64,000 bases of DNA from Mucilaginibacter roseus (GTDB lineage: Bacteria; Bacteroidota; Bacteroidia; Sphingobacteriales; Sphingobacteriaceae): assembly GCF_021215455.1 (NCBI RefSeq), contig NZ_JAJPWV010000002.1, forward strand, positions 911,618 to 975,617, given 5' to 3'. Below the pieces are notes generated by a model. The model was given only the letters and a program-made list of their open reading frames with translations, was not told the DNA's origin and did no database searches. A program made the translations under genes and the position numbers. Below, piece by piece: positions 42,750 to 53,793 of the stretch; position 1 is the stretch's first letter; each line of letters opens with the position of its first letter.

Positions 42750-44450
42750 CTAATAACACCTGATGCCCTTTATATTTAATTGCAGCGAGCGCTTGTCGCG
42801 CCATACATTTTCTTCGATACTGTAACATACGTCAAACGGCACACCAGGGCGTATCTGCTGCAAGCATTCGCCGTGGTTAAAAGCGATACAATCAAACCAG
42901 GCTGAGCCGGGCTGACTGATGCTCATCTTGATATGATTACTGCCTACCAGTCCCGGAGTACCGTTCACATATACATTTTTCGACAAAAACACCGGCGACA
43001 TATTGCCCGGCCCAAATGGTGCAAACTGGCTTAGCACACGGAAGAATTTTCCATCAATATCCTTCAGGTCGAGTTCAGCGTCAATTTCTATTTGCTGGAT
43101 TAACTGTTCGTCGGTGATAGAGGCGCTTACTACTTCCTCAAACTTATGCATAAATGCATTCACGTTTTCGAGCTTCATGGTTAAGCCTGCAGCATATTTG
43201 TGCCCGCCAAATTGTAATAGCAAATCACTACAACCACATAGGGCCTCATACAGATCATACCCCAAAACAGAGCGGGCCGAGCCTGCCACATGCCCGTTGG
43301 AGCGGGTGAGCACTACAGTTGGGCGGTAATATTTTTCGGTAAGGCGCGACGCCACAATGCCGATTACGCCCTTATGCCAGTTCTCGTTAAACACCACGGT
43401 TGATTTGCGGTTGATCATTACCTCGCTGGCGCCGATCATGCTCAACGCTTCGTCGGTTATTTGCAGGTCGTGCCCCTTGCGTTCTGTATTTTTTACATTG
43501 ATAAGTGCGCCCTTTTCGCGGGCATCCACTTCATCGCATGATATTAGGAGCTGTACCGCGTGCTTGGCATCATCAATACGCCCGGCAGCGTTAATACGTG
43601 GCCCTAACAGGAACACAATATCGGCTATAGAATAATTGGCCGAGCGGCCCGCAACTTCCATCAATATCTTAATACCTGTACACGGCTCGGCATTAAGTTT
43701 TTGCAAACCAAAATATGCCAGTACACGGTTTTCGCCGGTTATTTGTACAATGTCGCAGGCTATGCTTATGGCAACTAAATCAACAAACCGCAATAGCTCG
43801 TCAAACGGAATATCATTTTTTTCGGCATAAGCCTGCAACAGCTTAAAGCCCACGCCACAGCCCGATAGCTCTTTATAAGGGTAAGCACAATCGGGGCGCT
43901 TGGGGTCTAACACGGCTACGGCTGCGGGTATGGTATCACCGCAGGTGTGGTGATCACAAATAATAAAATCGATATTGAGCGTATTGGCGTAATCAACCTT
44001 ATCAATGGATTTAATGCCACAATCCAGCGCTATAATTAACGAAAACCCATTGGCTGCCGCATAGTCAATTCCCTGTGTTGATATGCCGTAACCTTCAGTA
44101 TAACGGTCGGGTATATAATAATCGAGATGCGCGTACCTGTCCTTAAAAAAACCATATACTAATGATACCGCCGTGGTGCCGTCTACATCGTAGTCGCCGT
44201 AGATCAATATCTTTTCATTCCGGGCGATGGCAAGCTCAATACGCTCAACGGCCTGTTCCATATCCGCCATCAGGAATGGATCATGCAGGTGGCGTATATC
44301 CGGACGGAAAAAATACCGGGCTTCATCATAGTCATGAATACCACGGCTCACCAGCAAATGACTTAAAACGGGGTTGATGTTTAAGGCCTCAGCAAGGCTT
44401 TTTACTTCATCATGATCCGCTTTTTGCCTTACGGCCCACCGTTTATTCAT
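42750..44450 (-). CDS. recJ: Single-stranded-DNA-specific exonuclease RecJ
   Basis: The 566-residue DHH-family nuclease has motif I as IYGDYDVDGTTAVSL, motif III as CDHHTCGD, and the C-terminal DHHA1 domain with QFGGHKYAAGLTM. The OB-fold and wedge regions complete a full-length RecJ. It degrades single-stranded DNA 5' to 3' during recombination and mismatch repair. It is divergent from the MBL hydrolase gene across 132 bp. Confidence 0.96.
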   Translation of the reverse strand: MNKRWAVRQKADHDEVKSLAEALNINPVLSHLLVSRGIHDYDEARYFFRPDIRHLHDPFLMADMEQAVERIELAIARNEKILIYGDYDVDGTTAVSLVYGFFKDRYAHLDYYIPDRYTEGYGISTQGIDYAAANGFSLIIALDCGIKSIDKVDYANTLNIDFIICDHHTCGDTIPAAVAVLDPKRPDCAYPYKELSGCGVGFKLLQAYAEKNDIPFDELLRFVDLVAISIACDIVQITGENRVLAYFGLQKLNAEPCTGIKILMEVAGRSANYSIADIVFLLGPRINAAGRIDDAKHAVQLLISCDEVDAREKGALINVKNTERKGHDLQITDEALSMIGASEVMINRKSTVVFNENWHKGVIGIVASRLTEKYYRPTVVLTRSNGHVAGSARSVLGYDLYEALCGCSDLLLQFGGHKYAAGLTMKLENVNAFMHKFEEVVSASITDEQLIQQIEIDAELDLKDIDGKFFRVLSQFAPFGPGNMSPVFLSKNVYVNGTPGLVGSNHIKMSISQPGSAWFDCIAFNHGECLQQIRPGVPFDVCYSIEENVWRDKRSLQLNIKGIRCY

Positions 44451-44582
44451 ATCTTTGCAGGGGATAAAACCCTAAATATATAACATTGGCTATTAAACAT
44501 AAAAGCCAATTAAATTATTGTTAACAAAATAACATCGGGCTGATAGTTCTTTATCACAACCATCGGCAGGGATATACAAATC

Positions 44583-45353
44583 ATGGAAATATTTACGCTG
44601 GGCGAAGGCTCTTACTCGGTAGACGCAACTAAAAAGTTCATTCCTTTTAATCCTGAAACTGACGACCGTAAAAGCCGCCCCGGCTCCTTGTTCATCCATG
44701 TAAATCCTTTCCTGATAAAAACAGCAACAGACCTGATCCTGTTAGACAGCGGCCTGGGTTATAAAGATACGCGGGACGAACTGTATCTGCATCAACATAT
44801 ACGCAACGCAGGCTTTGAGCCTGAAGATGTTACGCTGGTATTGATGTCGCACCTGCATTACGATCATTCGGGCGGGTTAGTGGTTGAGCGTGGCGGTAGT
44901 TTGCAACCCAGCTTTCCGCAGGCCGAGCACGTAGTACAACGCGGTGAGTGGGAATACGCACTGGCCGGCAAATCATCATCATACCACATCGATATATTTG
45001 AAGCCTTGCAGGATAGCGTTAACCTTACCCTTACTGAGGGCGACGGCACACTTAAACCTGGCATTACCTACCAGCTATCGAGCGGGCATTGCCAGTATCA
45101 CCAAGTGTTTTTGATTGAAGAAAACGGCCAGAAGGTATTTTTTGGCGGTGATGAACTACCTGAACCAGAACAGCTGTTACGTAGATTTATTGCAAAATAC
45201 GATTATGATGGCCGTAAAGCGATGGAACTACGTGAAGAGTACGGCAGGCAGGCGGCTAATGATGGCTGGCGCTGTTTATTCTACCACTCAAAAGGCACAA
45301 CGGTTGGCACGGTTGCCTATGATGGCGAACACTTTGCCATACAACCGGCTTAA
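44583..45353 (+). CDS. MBL-fold metallo-hydrolase
   Basis: A 256-residue metallo-beta-lactamase-fold protein with the zinc motif SHLHYDHSGG (H-x-H-x-D-H), a third His in SSGHCQYHQ and the usual LDSGLG at the N-terminus. Such enzymes cut a wide range of substrates, so the name is limited to the fold. The gene ends 4 bp inside the convergent response-regulator gene. Confidence 0.9.
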   Translation: MEIFTLGEGSYSVDATKKFIPFNPETDDRKSRPGSLFIHVNPFLIKTATDLILLDSGLGYKDTRDELYLHQHIRNAGFEPEDVTLVLMSHLHYDHSGGLVVERGGSLQPSFPQAEHVVQRGEWEYALAGKSSSYHIDIFEALQDSVNLTLTEGDGTLKPGITYQLSSGHCQYHQVFLIEENGQKVFFGGDELPEPEQLLRRFIAKYDYDGRKAMELREEYGRQAANDGWRCLFYHSKGTTVGTVAYDGEHFAIQPA

Positions 45354-45766
45354 TTTTCGATTACGCCAAAAATTTCTTTTATACGCTCAACATTAAGCGG
45401 TTTCGAAATAAAATCATGAACCAGCGGATAGGATTTGGCCTTGCTGATATCGTTGCTGAAAACTGATGAAGAAATAATATAGATCTTTGTTTTCTTAAGC
45501 GGATCAATACCCAGCCTGTTATACTCATCCAAAAAATCCCAGCCGTTCATTATCGGCATGTTAATATCAAGCAGGATGTAATCGGGTAAGCTTTCGGGGT
45601 CCTTTTGCTGCAACTCTACAAGCTGATCTATAGCAAACTTTCCGTTAAGGCACGCTGTAATACTTGTGTTTAACAACGCTTTTTTAATCAGCTTGATGGA
45701 TATAAAATTGTTTATCTCATCATCGTCAACAAGTAAAACATTTATTGTTTTGCTAAGAATGCTCAT
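45350..45766 (-). CDS. Single-domain response regulator
   Basis: A 138-residue receiver with the acidic pair DDDE near 16, phospho-acceptor Asp in LLDINMPIMNGW near 69, Ser/Thr in ISSSVFS near 99 and Lys in ISKPL near 121. It has no output domain, so it probably relays phosphate or binds a partner. Its 3' end overlaps the MBL gene by 4 bp on the other strand, and no kinase lies next to it. Confidence 0.93.
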   Translation of the reverse strand: MSILSKTINVLLVDDDEINNFISIKLIKKALLNTSITACLNGKFAIDQLVELQQKDPESLPDYILLDINMPIMNGWDFLDEYNRLGIDPLKKTKIYIISSSVFSNDISKAKSYPLVHDFISKPLNVERIKEIFGVIEN

Positions 45767-46040
45767 ATCAGGGGTATTATACGTGTGTTCAAATAAAAGG
45801 TTCTATTCGCAAAGGTTGTAAAGCTATAAAAAATACGTCTCACAATAAATCCTTCTTTAAAATCTCTAAGTAATTTTTATAGCGTTAGCCTCTGCGGAGT
45901 GCCCTTTTACTAAACACTGCTCAAAATTATATATAATATTATTGTTTTTATGTTTTCAAGAATATTATACAGGCAAATACGCAAATTGTTATGCAGTTGT
46001 TACTTAAACAAGCAATAAAATGTGGTTTTTTTATAAAAAA
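45767..46040. other. A/T-rich gene-free region before the gcvP terminator
   Basis: This stretch of about 270 bp holds no credible ORF, tRNA or long repeat. It contains many A/T runs (for example around 45930-45960) and presumably the promoter of the response-regulator gene, though no TAnnTTTG box is clear to me. Confidence 0.5.
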
Positions 46041-46084
46041 AACGCATAAACAATAAGCGGCCTTAACCCTATTGTTTATGCGTT
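46041..46084 (-). terminator. Long terminator of gcvP
   Basis: A perfect 15-bp stem (AACGCATAAACAATA / TATTGTTTATGCGTT) with a 14-nt loop lies 16 bp after the gcvP stop. The minus strand continues in a T-run. Confidence 0.88.
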
Positions 46085-46099
46085 AAATTTTGTGCTTAA

Positions 46100-48991
46100 T
46101 TATTCAATTACACTTTCTTCAAAAGCATAATCTTCAAGCGGCGGACATGAGCAAATCAGCGTACGATCTCCGTATGTATCATTCACCCTGCCCACTGAAG
46201 GCCAGAATTTATAAGCCGCAACATACGGCAACGGGAACGCTGCCTTTTGGCGGGTATATGGGTGCTCCCACTGGTTGCCGGTAACTACGGCAGCCGTGTG
46301 CGGCGCATTTTTTAACGGGTTATCAAGCTTATCTAAAACACCGCTTTCAACATCTTTTATTTCATTACGGATAGCGATCATGGCATCACAGAAACGGTCA
46401 AGCTCATGCTTCGGCTCTGACTCTGTCGGCTCAATCATCACTGTACCCGCAACCGGGAATGATACAGTTGGCGCATGGAAACCATAGTCCATTAAACGCT
46501 TGGCTATGTCAGTAACCTCAACGCCTTGTGCTTTAAATGAGCGGCAATCCAATATCATTTCGTGCGCACAACGGCCTTTGCTGCCGGTGTATAATACCGG
46601 GTAATGTTCCTTTAACCTTGTTTTTATATAGTTAGCATTCAGTATAGCGTACTTGGTAGCGCTGGTTAAGCCCTGGCCGCCCATCATGGCTATATAGGCG
46701 TGAGAAATGATCAGAATAGATGCCGAACCCCAAGGCGCTGCCGAAACAGCCGGAATTGACTTACCTTTATCAATATCAACTACTGCATGGCCAGGCAGAT
46801 AAGGCACCAGGTGTTTAGCTACACCAATCGGACCCATACCAGGGCCACCGCCGCCGTGCGGAATACAGAAGGTTTTGTGCAGGTTAAGGTGGCAAACGTC
46901 GGCACCGATATTAGCCGGACTGGTTAAGCCTACTTGCGCGTTCATATTGGCGCCATCCATATAAACCTGGCCGCCGTTTTCGTGGATGATATTGCATACC
47001 TCGATAATGCTTTCCTCAAACACACCGTGTGTTGATGGGTAAGTTACCATCAGGCACGAAAGTTCGTTTTTGTATTGCTCGGCTTTGGCTTTTAGGTCGG
47101 CAACGTCTATATTGCCATTCTCATCACATTTTACAACGATGATCTTCATACCGGCCATAGCTGCTGATGCCGGGTTGGTACCGTGTGCCGATGAAGGGAT
47201 TAGGGCGATGTTACGCTGCGTATCTCCCCGATCCAGATGGTAAGCGCGGATAACCATCAAACCTGCATACTCACCCTGTGCGCCGGCATTTGGCTGCAAG
47301 CTCATGGCGGCGAAGCCGGTAATCTCGCTCAGCCATTTATCCAGTTCATCAAACAGCTGCATATAACCGCCGGCTTGGTCAACCGGTGCAAACGGGTGCA
47401 TCTTACTGAATTCAGCCCAGGTAACCGGTATCATTTCGGTAGTAGCGTTAAGCTTCATGGTACATGAACCCAGGGCAATCATGGAGTGGCAAAGCGAAAG
47501 ATCTTTTGCCTCAAGCGATTTGATGTAACGCAGCATCTCATGCTCTGAGTGGTGCGAGTTAAATACCGGGTGGGTAAGATAAGCTGATGTACGTTGCAAC
47601 TCCGCCGGAATGGTGGTTTGCAGGTTGCCTTTCAGCTCATCAATATTAACATCATTCAGGGTTTTGCCCTTTACCTTGGCAAAAAAGCGAACAATGGTTT
47701 TAACATCTTCAACAGAAGTAGTTTCGTCAAGCGTGATGGTAACGGTTGAACCATTGTAGTTCAGGTTCATCTCGTTGTTTAAAGCTTCACCGTGTAACGG
47801 GCCAACCAGATCACCCAGATCAAATTGCAGGGTATCAAAGTAAGCTTTGTTTAGCTGCTTGTAGCCCAGCTCCTCTAAAGAGTTGGAAAGCAACACGCTT
47901 AAGCCGTGTATACGCTCGGCTATCAGCTTCAACCCTTGCGGACCGTGATATGCGGCATACATACCGGCCATAATAGCCAATAGCGCCTGCGCGGTACAAA
48001 TGTTTGAAGTCGCTTTATCTCTGCGGATATGCTGCTCGCGAGTTTGCAATGCCATACGCAGGGCGTAGTTGTTGGCGCTATCAATAGTTACACCAATAAT
48101 ACGGCCCGGCATTGAACGCTTGTATTCTTCTTTAGTTGCAAAGAACGCCGCGTGAGGACCGCCAAAGCCCATCGGGATACCGAAGCGCTGGCTGCTGCCT
48201 ACAACAATATCAGCGCCCCACTCACCCGGAGGCGTGAGCAGCACCAGGCTCATCAAATCGGCAACAACGGTTAGCTTGATGCCTTTTTCGTGTGCTTTTG
48301 CCGCGAAATCGCTGTAATTATACACCTCGCCGTTTTTGGCTGGGTATTGCACAATGGCGCCGAACATATCGTCAGTCAATTCAACTGATTCATGGCTGCC
48401 CATTACCAGTTCAATGCCATAAGGCTCCGAGCGGGTTTTTAGTATATCAATAGTTTGAGCGAAAAGCTCTTCGGAAACAAAGAATTTGTTGGCCTTTTGG
48501 TTTTTACGCAGGCTGTACTGCATAAACATGGCTTCGGCAGCGGCGGTACCTTCGTCAAGCAGTGATGCGTTGGCTATTTCCATTCCGGTAAGGTCAATAA
48601 CCATCGTCTGAAAATTAAGCAACGCTTGTAAACGGCCCTGTGCAATCTCGGCCTGGTAAGGGGTGTATTGCGTGTACCATCCCGGATTTTCGAGGATGTT
48701 ACGCTGAATTACGCCCGGAACAATAACATCATAATAGCCCTGGCCGATGTAGCTTTTAAAAACCTTGTTTTTTGACGCGGTTTGCTTAAGCGTATTCAGG
48801 TAATCAAATTCGCTTTTTGCAGGCGGCAAATTTAAAGGGTTCTTCAGGCGTATTTGCGCCGGAACGGTTTGTTCAATAAGCTCATCTAATGAATTTACGC
48901 CTACGGTTTTTAACATTTCGGCGGTGTCGGCTTCGTTGGGTGCGATGTGGCGCGACTGGAATTTCTCCTGGTAATCAGTGTTCAATTGCAT
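46100..48991 (-). CDS. gcvP: Glycine dehydrogenase (decarboxylating), P-protein
   Basis: The 963-residue protein is the full-length single-chain P-protein of the glycine cleavage system. It has the conserved PLP lysine in [34 protein letters not shown] in the N-terminal half and [10 protein letters not shown] in the C-terminal half. It decarboxylates glycine and passes the aminomethyl group to the H-protein. The other subunits (gcvT, gcvH) are not in the window. A strong promoter lies upstream. Confidence 0.98.
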   Translation of the reverse strand: MQLNTDYQEKFQSRHIAPNEADTAEMLKTVGVNSLDELIEQTVPAQIRLKNPLNLPPAKSEFDYLNTLKQTASKNKVFKSYIGQGYYDVIVPGVIQRNILENPGWYTQYTPYQAEIAQGRLQALLNFQTMVIDLTGMEIANASLLDEGTAAAEAMFMQYSLRKNQKANKFFVSEELFAQTIDILKTRSEPYGIELVMGSHESVELTDDMFGAIVQYPAKNGEVYNYSDFAAKAHEKGIKLTVVADLMSLVLLTPPGEWGADIVVGSSQRFGIPMGFGGPHAAFFATKEEYKRSMPGRIIGVTIDSANNYALRMALQTREQHIRRDKATSNICTAQALLAIMAGMYAAYHGPQGLKLIAERIHGLSVLLSNSLEELGYKQLNKAYFDTLQFDLGDLVGPLHGEALNNEMNLNYNGSTVTITLDETTSVEDVKTIVRFFAKVKGKTLNDVNIDELKGNLQTTIPAELQRTSAYLTHPVFNSHHSEHEMLRYIKSLEAKDLSLCHSMIALGSCTMKLNATTEMIPVTWAEFSKMHPFAPVDQAGGYMQLFDELDKWLSEITGFAAMSLQPNAGAQGEYAGLMVIRAYHLDRGDTQRNIALIPSSAHGTNPASAAMAGMKIIVVKCDENGNIDVADLKAKAEQYKNELSCLMVTYPSTHGVFEESIIEVCNIIHENGGQVYMDGANMNAQVGLTSPANIGADVCHLNLHKTFCIPHGGGGPGMGPIGVAKHLVPYLPGHAVVDIDKGKSIPAVSAAPWGSASILIISHAYIAMMGGQGLTSATKYAILNANYIKTRLKEHYPVLYTGSKGRCAHEMILDCRSFKAQGVEVTDIAKRLMDYGFHAPTVSFPVAGTVMIEPTESEPKHELDRFCDAMIAIRNEIKDVESGVLDKLDNPLKNAPHTAAVVTGNQWEHPYTRQKAAFPLPYVAAYKFWPSVGRVNDTYGDRTLICSCPPLEDYAFEESVIE

Positions 48992-49019
48992 GAAAATGTG
49001 GCCCTGTTAATATATGCCG

Positions 49020-49049
49020 CAAAGGTACAATTATTACGCCGATTATCAA
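49020..49049 (-). promoter_or_regulatory. Bacteroidota-type promoter of gcvP
   Basis: On the minus strand TTG (49049-49047), 19 bp, then TACCTTTG (49027-49020) matches the TTG-19-TAnnTTTG form. The leader would be about 20-25 nt. No glycine-riboswitch-like structure fits in so short a leader. Confidence 0.65.
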
Positions 49050-49144
49050 CCACCTAACATGTTATTGACATTGTGTTTACACCGTTTTATGCGGCAATGA
49101 ACTTACCAGAAAAGAAAAGCTGATAAAACGATATATCTAACTGT

Positions 49145-49858
49145 TTACAGCTGCTCTAAATATTGCATTATTGTACTCTCTAACCCCATATATAACGCAT
49201 CGCAGATAAGCGCATGCCCAATGCTCACTTCCAGTAAGCCCGGTATGTGTTCGGCAAAAAATTTCAGATTCTGCAGGTCAAGATCGTGCCCGGCATTGAT
49301 ACCTAAACCAACCTCGTTGGCCACCTTAGCTGCAGCTATGTAAGGCGCAATGGCCAGCTCCCGACCGTGCGAAAAATGGGTAGCATAACCCTCGGTATAA
49401 AGCTCTATCCTGTCTGTGCCGGTAGTTGCGGCCGCCTCTACCATTTGGGGTACCGGGTCAACAAAAATAGATACGCGTATACCTGCCTCCTGAAACATAG
49501 CGATAGTATCCTTCAAGTACTCTTGGTTGGCAATAGTATCCCAGCCGTGGTTTGAGGTAATTTGCCCCAACTCATCTGGTACTAGGGTAACCTGCGCGGG
49601 TCGGGTTTCCAGCACCAGGTCAACAAACTTTTGCTCGCGGCTGTTACCTTCTATATTAAACTCCGTGGTTATAACATTCTTTATGGCACGTACATCATCA
49701 TAGCGAATGTGGCGCTCATCCGGCCGTGGGTGTACGGTAATACCCTGCGCACCGAAACGTTCGCAATCCATGGCGGCTTTTAACACATCGGGATTATTGC
49801 CGCCACGAGAATTGCGCAGCGTTGCTATTTTATTGATGTTTACAGACAAACGTACCAT
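49145..49858 (-). CDS. pdxJ: Pyridoxine 5'-phosphate synthase
   Basis: The 237-residue TIM-barrel enzyme opens [17 protein letters not shown], has [10 protein letters not shown], the conserved EGNS, and the C-terminal SIGHALI with phosphate-binding Gly/His. It condenses 1-deoxyxylulose 5-phosphate with 3-amino-1-hydroxyacetone phosphate to form pyridoxine 5'-phosphate. The product feeds PLP enzymes such as the adjacent gcvP, which is a pleasing but unproven link. Confidence 0.97.
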   Translation of the reverse strand: MVRLSVNINKIATLRNSRGGNNPDVLKAAMDCERFGAQGITVHPRPDERHIRYDDVRAIKNVITTEFNIEGNSREQKFVDLVLETRPAQVTLVPDELGQITSNHGWDTIANQEYLKDTIAMFQEAGIRVSIFVDPVPQMVEAAATTGTDRIELYTEGYATHFSHGRELAIAPYIAAAKVANEVGLGINAGHDLDLQNLKFFAEHIPGLLEVSIGHALICDALYMGLESTIMQYLEQL

Positions 49859-50196
49859 AAGCTCTTAACAATTATGAATTGGCAAATATCACTAATTAAG
49901 GTTTAAACAATAAAATGTATTTTTAGATTGTCTGCTTTAAGCAAATCATTTGCGATGCTCGATCTATCTCGCTTTGTGCATTTAATTCCCCACATCGTTA
50001 CTTTTAATTCACCATCGGTAAACTTTCCCTTAAGTTTTAATTGTAGAACAATCTGCAAATATTCCGGTTTGGTGTAAAAAATACACTTTTTAAACTAACC
50101 TTCGCCAATTCTATCATTTATCTTCACAACGCCGTGTTGTAGGCATAATTATAGCACTTAAAGCTTATTATTTACTTTAACCGCAAACTATTGATC
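49859..50196. other. Gene-free intergenic region between pdxJ and a GT2 gene
   Basis: About 340 bp without a credible ORF. A short hairpin GTGTA-AAAAA-TACAC followed by TTTTT lies near 50072-50095. The region must hold the promoters of both divergent genes, but no clear TAnnTTTG box stands out. Confidence 0.5.
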
Positions 50197-50922
50197 ATGC
50201 CGATTACCAAACTTTCTATCATTATCCCGGCCTACAACGAAGGCCGCACCATCCATTTCATCCTTAACAAAGTGAAGAGCGTTACACTGCGTAATAACAT
50301 TGCTAAAGAGATTATTATAGTGAACGACCGCTCGACTGACAATACAGAAGAAGCGATTAAAAGCTATATGGATGCCAATACCGATATGGATATTAAGTAT
50401 TACGCGCATGAGGTTAATAAGGGCAAAGGCGCCGCGTTGCATACCGGTATTAGCAAAGCCACGGGCGAATACCTGATTATTCAGGATGCCGACCTGGAAT
50501 ATGACCCGGAGGAGTTTAATGACCTGCTTAAGCCGGTGGTTGATGGCTTTGCCGACGTGGTGTTCGGCTCGCGTTTTATGGGTGGTAACGCGCACCGTAT
50601 ATTATTCTTTTGGCATACCATAGGCAATAAATTTTTGACCACCTTATCAAACATGTTCACCAACCTCAACCTTACGGATATGGAAACATGCTACAAACTG
50701 TTTGATACCAAGATGATACAGGCGCTTACCCTGCGCGAAAAGCGCTTCGGTTTTGAGCCGGAAGTAACTGCTAAAATATCACGCGTACCAAAAATCCGCA
50801 TTTACGAGGTAGGCATATCCTACTACGGCCGTACTTACGAAGAAGGCAAAAAGATAGGCTGGAAAGATGGTTTCCGCGCTATCTATTGCATTCTGAAATA
50901 TGGTATGCTTGGCGTTAAATAA
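50197..50922 (+). CDS. Glycosyltransferase family 2, dolichol-phosphate-mannose-like
   Basis: A 241-residue GT-A enzyme with LSIIIPAYNEGRTIHFIL, the NDRSTDNT motif, and the DAD metal motif in IIQDADLEYDPEE. RFGFEPEVTAKI follows, as in DPM1-like polyprenyl-phosphate transferases. There is no membrane anchor in the C-terminus. ATG 50197 is chosen; a TTG 6 bp upstream is possible. It probably moves a sugar from a nucleotide donor to a lipid carrier; the sugar is unknown. Confidence 0.93.
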   Translation: MPITKLSIIIPAYNEGRTIHFILNKVKSVTLRNNIAKEIIIVNDRSTDNTEEAIKSYMDANTDMDIKYYAHEVNKGKGAALHTGISKATGEYLIIQDADLEYDPEEFNDLLKPVVDGFADVVFGSRFMGGNAHRILFFWHTIGNKFLTTLSNMFTNLNLTDMETCYKLFDTKMIQALTLREKRFGFEPEVTAKISRVPKIRIYEVGISYYGRTYEEGKKIGWKDGFRAIYCILKYGMLGVK

Positions 50923-50926
50923 CCGG

Positions 50927-51946
50927 TCAGGAGATAGTGAGCTCGCCACGGAGGTCGGTTTCAAGCCACTCCTTTACCTGTAGCGGATTGTTAGACTGGC
51001 CCAGCAGATACATCATTTTGGTTACGGCAGCCTCAAAGGTCATGTCGTAACCATTGGTTACACCAATATCCTTAAGCTGCTTGCTGGTTTCGTACCTGCC
51101 AAGTTCTACTGTACCAACCTTACATTGCGATATATCCAGGATAACCTTACCACCGTCAATAGCTTTTTTAAGCAGATCAATAAACCAGGCATCGGTAGTG
51201 GTATTGCCTGATCCGTAGGTCTCCATGATTACACCACGAACATCTGAAGCTAATATACTTTCTACCACTTTAGGGCTAATACCAGGGTATAATTTCAGCA
51301 CAGCCACATCATTAGCGACCATGTTATGCACAATAATAGGCTCCGTTCCGGGCTGGCGGATATCATTTATGCTAAAGCGCAGGTGCACACCCGACTCAGC
51401 CAGTATCGGGTAGTTAGGCGAGCGGAAAGCCTCGAACTTTGATGAATTATATTTGAACGCACGATTACCACGGAAAAGCTTATAATCAAAATAGATACAC
51501 ACTTCGGGCACGCGGGCACGATCGTTCTTTTTGGCTTTGGCCAGCTCAATGGCCGTCATCAAGTTTTCCTTGGCATCGGTACGTACCGCGCTAATAGGCA
51601 ATTGCGAGCCGGTGAATATTACCGGCTTATCCAGATTCTCGAGCATAAAGCTCAAGGCCGACGCGCTGAAAGCCATGGTATCTGATCCGTGCAGCACTAC
51701 AAAACCATCAACCGAATCGTAATTCTTTTTAATCAGGCGAGCCAATTCGTTCCATATCTCCGGATTCATGTTTGATGAATCGATAACGGTATCAAACGAA
51801 TGTACTTTTATTTTGCAATTAAGGCGCTCCAGTTCGGGCACATTGTCCATTATCTGCTCAAAGTTAATGGGTACAAGCGCTTTGGTAACAGGGTCGCTCA
51901 TCATACCTATTGTCCCCCCGGTATAGATGATCAGTATCTGGTTCAT
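50927..51946 (-). CDS. ansA: Type I L-asparaginase
   Basis: The 339-residue amidohydrolase has the N-terminal nucleophile Thr in YTGGTIGM (near 9-16) and the second active-site set in VLHGSDTMAFSAS. It lacks a signal peptide, so it is the cytoplasmic type I enzyme that hydrolyses L-asparagine to aspartate and ammonia. It is convergent with the GT2 gene with a 4-bp gap. A tatD gene lies 27 bp upstream on the same strand and may share its message. Confidence 0.95.
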   Translation of the reverse strand: MNQILIIYTGGTIGMMSDPVTKALVPINFEQIMDNVPELERLNCKIKVHSFDTVIDSSNMNPEIWNELARLIKKNYDSVDGFVVLHGSDTMAFSASALSFMLENLDKPVIFTGSQLPISAVRTDAKENLMTAIELAKAKKNDRARVPEVCIYFDYKLFRGNRAFKYNSSKFEAFRSPNYPILAESGVHLRFSINDIRQPGTEPIIVHNMVANDVAVLKLYPGISPKVVESILASDVRGVIMETYGSGNTTTDAWFIDLLKKAIDGGKVILDISQCKVGTVELGRYETSKQLKDIGVTNGYDMTFEAAVTKMMYLLGQSNNPLQVKEWLETDLRGELTIS

Positions 51947-51973
51947 TAATATATATTCTTATTTAAAATCAAT

Positions 51974-52744
51974 TTATACCCCGAATATCTTCTTTGAATT
52001 AAGGGTAGTTACATCTGCCACCGTTTCAACATCAGTGTTGTATATATCGGCAAGCTTTTGCGCGATGTATATCAGGTACGAACTTTCGTTAGGTTTACCA
52101 CGGTACGGAGTGGGTGTAAGATACGGAGAATCCGTTTCTAAAACTATATGCTGTAAGTCAATTTGCTCAACCACTTTATCCAGTCCGCTGTTTTTGTAGG
52201 TAACCACGCCACCTATGCCGAGGTAAAAGCCGAGGTCAATTACTTTTTTGCCGTACTCGGCAGTGCCGGTAAAGCAATGGAATATGCCGCGCAGTTTATC
52301 ATCAGCCTCACTGGCCAATACTTTATATACCTCATCAAAAGCGTCGCGGCAATGTATCACTATGGGTAAATCAAGTTGTTTAGCCCAGTTGATCTGTGCT
52401 TTAAACGCAGCTATTTGCCCATCAAGGTAGGTTTTATCCCAATACAGGTCGATACCAATTTCTCCAATAGCGTAAATTTTATATTCAGGCTGATGGAAAG
52501 CTTTTATCTTTTCCAGATGATCTTCCCAGCCCGGTTTAACATCGCAGGGATGCAGGCCCAGCATCGGGAAACACATATCCGGATAGGCGTCGGTAAGGGC
52601 ATAAACCTTGGGAACCGAATCTGCGTCGACATTCGGCAGAAACAACCGCTTTACATCATTTTGCAGGCAACGATCTATTAGTCCGCGGCGCTTCTCCGGG
52701 TCGGTTTCATAGTACAGATGGGTATGCGTGTCAGTTAATACCAT
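51974..52744 (-). CDS. TatD family hydrolase
   Basis: A 256-residue TIM-barrel hydrolase with the metal-binding TDTHTHLYY at the N-terminus, EIGIDLYWD near 100, the HCRDAFDE segment and TDSPYLTP near the end. Members act as metal-dependent DNases or deacylases; the exact activity is not fixed by sequence. It precedes ansA on the same strand. Confidence 0.95.
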   Translation of the reverse strand: MVLTDTHTHLYYETDPEKRRGLIDRCLQNDVKRLFLPNVDADSVPKVYALTDAYPDMCFPMLGLHPCDVKPGWEDHLEKIKAFHQPEYKIYAIGEIGIDLYWDKTYLDGQIAAFKAQINWAKQLDLPIVIHCRDAFDEVYKVLASEADDKLRGIFHCFTGTAEYGKKVIDLGFYLGIGGVVTYKNSGLDKVVEQIDLQHIVLETDSPYLTPTPYRGKPNESSYLIYIAQKLADIYNTDVETVADVTTLNSKKIFGV

Positions 52745-52759
52745 GCGGCAAAAATAAAA

Positions 52760-52786
52760 AAGCCCCCTGATTAATATCAGAAGGCT
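52760..52786 (-). terminator. Terminator of the first FKBP isomerase gene
   Basis: AAGCC and CTGAT pair with ATCAG and GGCTT around TAAT (small internal bulge), 5 bp past the stop; the minus strand continues in a T-run. It resembles the hairpin at 53794-53821 in sequence. Confidence 0.78.
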
Positions 52787-52791
52787 TCAAA

Positions 52792-53781
52792 TTAATTCGC
52801 TTTTTTAGTTGTGGCTGATTTTTTAGCCGCTGTCTTTTTGCGTACCGGCGCTTTTTTAGCAGGCGCTTTTTTAACTGGCGGCGGTATCACTTTTTTGCCG
52901 GGCTTAACTTTTACCAGTTCCACATCAAACACCAGTGTGCTGTATGGCATAATAACCGGCGGCGAGCCACGCTCTCCATAACCTAATGCGGATGGAATGA
53001 TCAGGGTAGCCTTTGAACCCTCGCCCAGAAGCGCCAAACCTTCTTCCCAACCCTTAATTACACGGCCTTCGCCTTGTACAACCTCAATGGGCTCATACGT
53101 GCGACCGGGTTGCTGCAGGTTAGCTTTCTTAGCTTCGGCTTCAATGCTCGAGTCAAACACCTTACCGTCAAGCGTGCGGCCTACATAGTTAACCAGCATG
53201 GTATCGCCCGCTTTGGGCTTTAACTTAGCCGACTGTGTTTTAACAATATATTTTAAGCCGGATGGCGTAGTCATAACAGCCAGTTTGTTATCAGCTATGT
53301 ATTTGTTTGCCGCGACGGTTTCCGCATCCTTAAGCCTGGCCATTTCAGCTTCTTTTTCGGCCATCGCTTCAGCCATTGATTGTACTTTCTCAATCTTTAA
53401 CCGTGTAATAATGTTTGTACCTTTTTTCAGGAACGGCGGCATAGCATCCTCGTGACCTTTAAATATGGAATCAACAGGTAGCTTTACCATTGCGCTGTCC
53501 TTTGCGCCTAACAGGGTAAAAACATCCATCAAATCCATCATACTTTGTGAGGCGCGCACCTGCGTTTGCACCGGCCGACCTGCCTTGTAAGTACTGAACA
53601 ATACCGAATCTTTATCGGTAAGCTGCTCAACCTGAAAAGTAATGATATCGCCCTCTTTAATGCGGGGTGCGTTGCCTTTTGTAACAATGGTATACTCAGC
53701 GCCTTTAGCTGTACGCTGCGTTTGTGCCAATACCGGCAATGCCATGGCGGCCAGCACAAACGATAAACAAACTTTTTTCAT
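52792..53781 (-). CDS. FKBP-type peptidyl-prolyl isomerase with Lys/Ala-rich tail
   Basis: The 329-residue exported protein has a signal peptide (about 1-19), an N-terminal helical region and a C-terminal FKBP domain with MLVNYVGRTLDGKVFDSS, GWEEGLALLGEGSKATLIIP and YGERGSP. A basic tail (KKAPAKKAPVRKK, about 300-329) follows. It helps fold proteins in the periplasm by isomerising proline bonds. A second paralogue lies just upstream, separated by a terminator, so the pair arose by duplication. The basic tail is unique to this copy. Confidence 0.93.
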   Translation of the reverse strand: MKKVCLSFVLAAMALPVLAQTQRTAKGAEYTIVTKGNAPRIKEGDIITFQVEQLTDKDSVLFSTYKAGRPVQTQVRASQSMMDLMDVFTLLGAKDSAMVKLPVDSIFKGHEDAMPPFLKKGTNIITRLKIEKVQSMAEAMAEKEAEMARLKDAETVAANKYIADNKLAVMTTPSGLKYIVKTQSAKLKPKAGDTMLVNYVGRTLDGKVFDSSIEAEAKKANLQQPGRTYEPIEVVQGEGRVIKGWEEGLALLGEGSKATLIIPSALGYGERGSPPVIMPYSTLVFDVELVKVKPGKKVIPPPVKKAPAKKAPVRKKTAAKKSATTKKAN

Positions 53782-53793
53782 AAGTAATAAAAA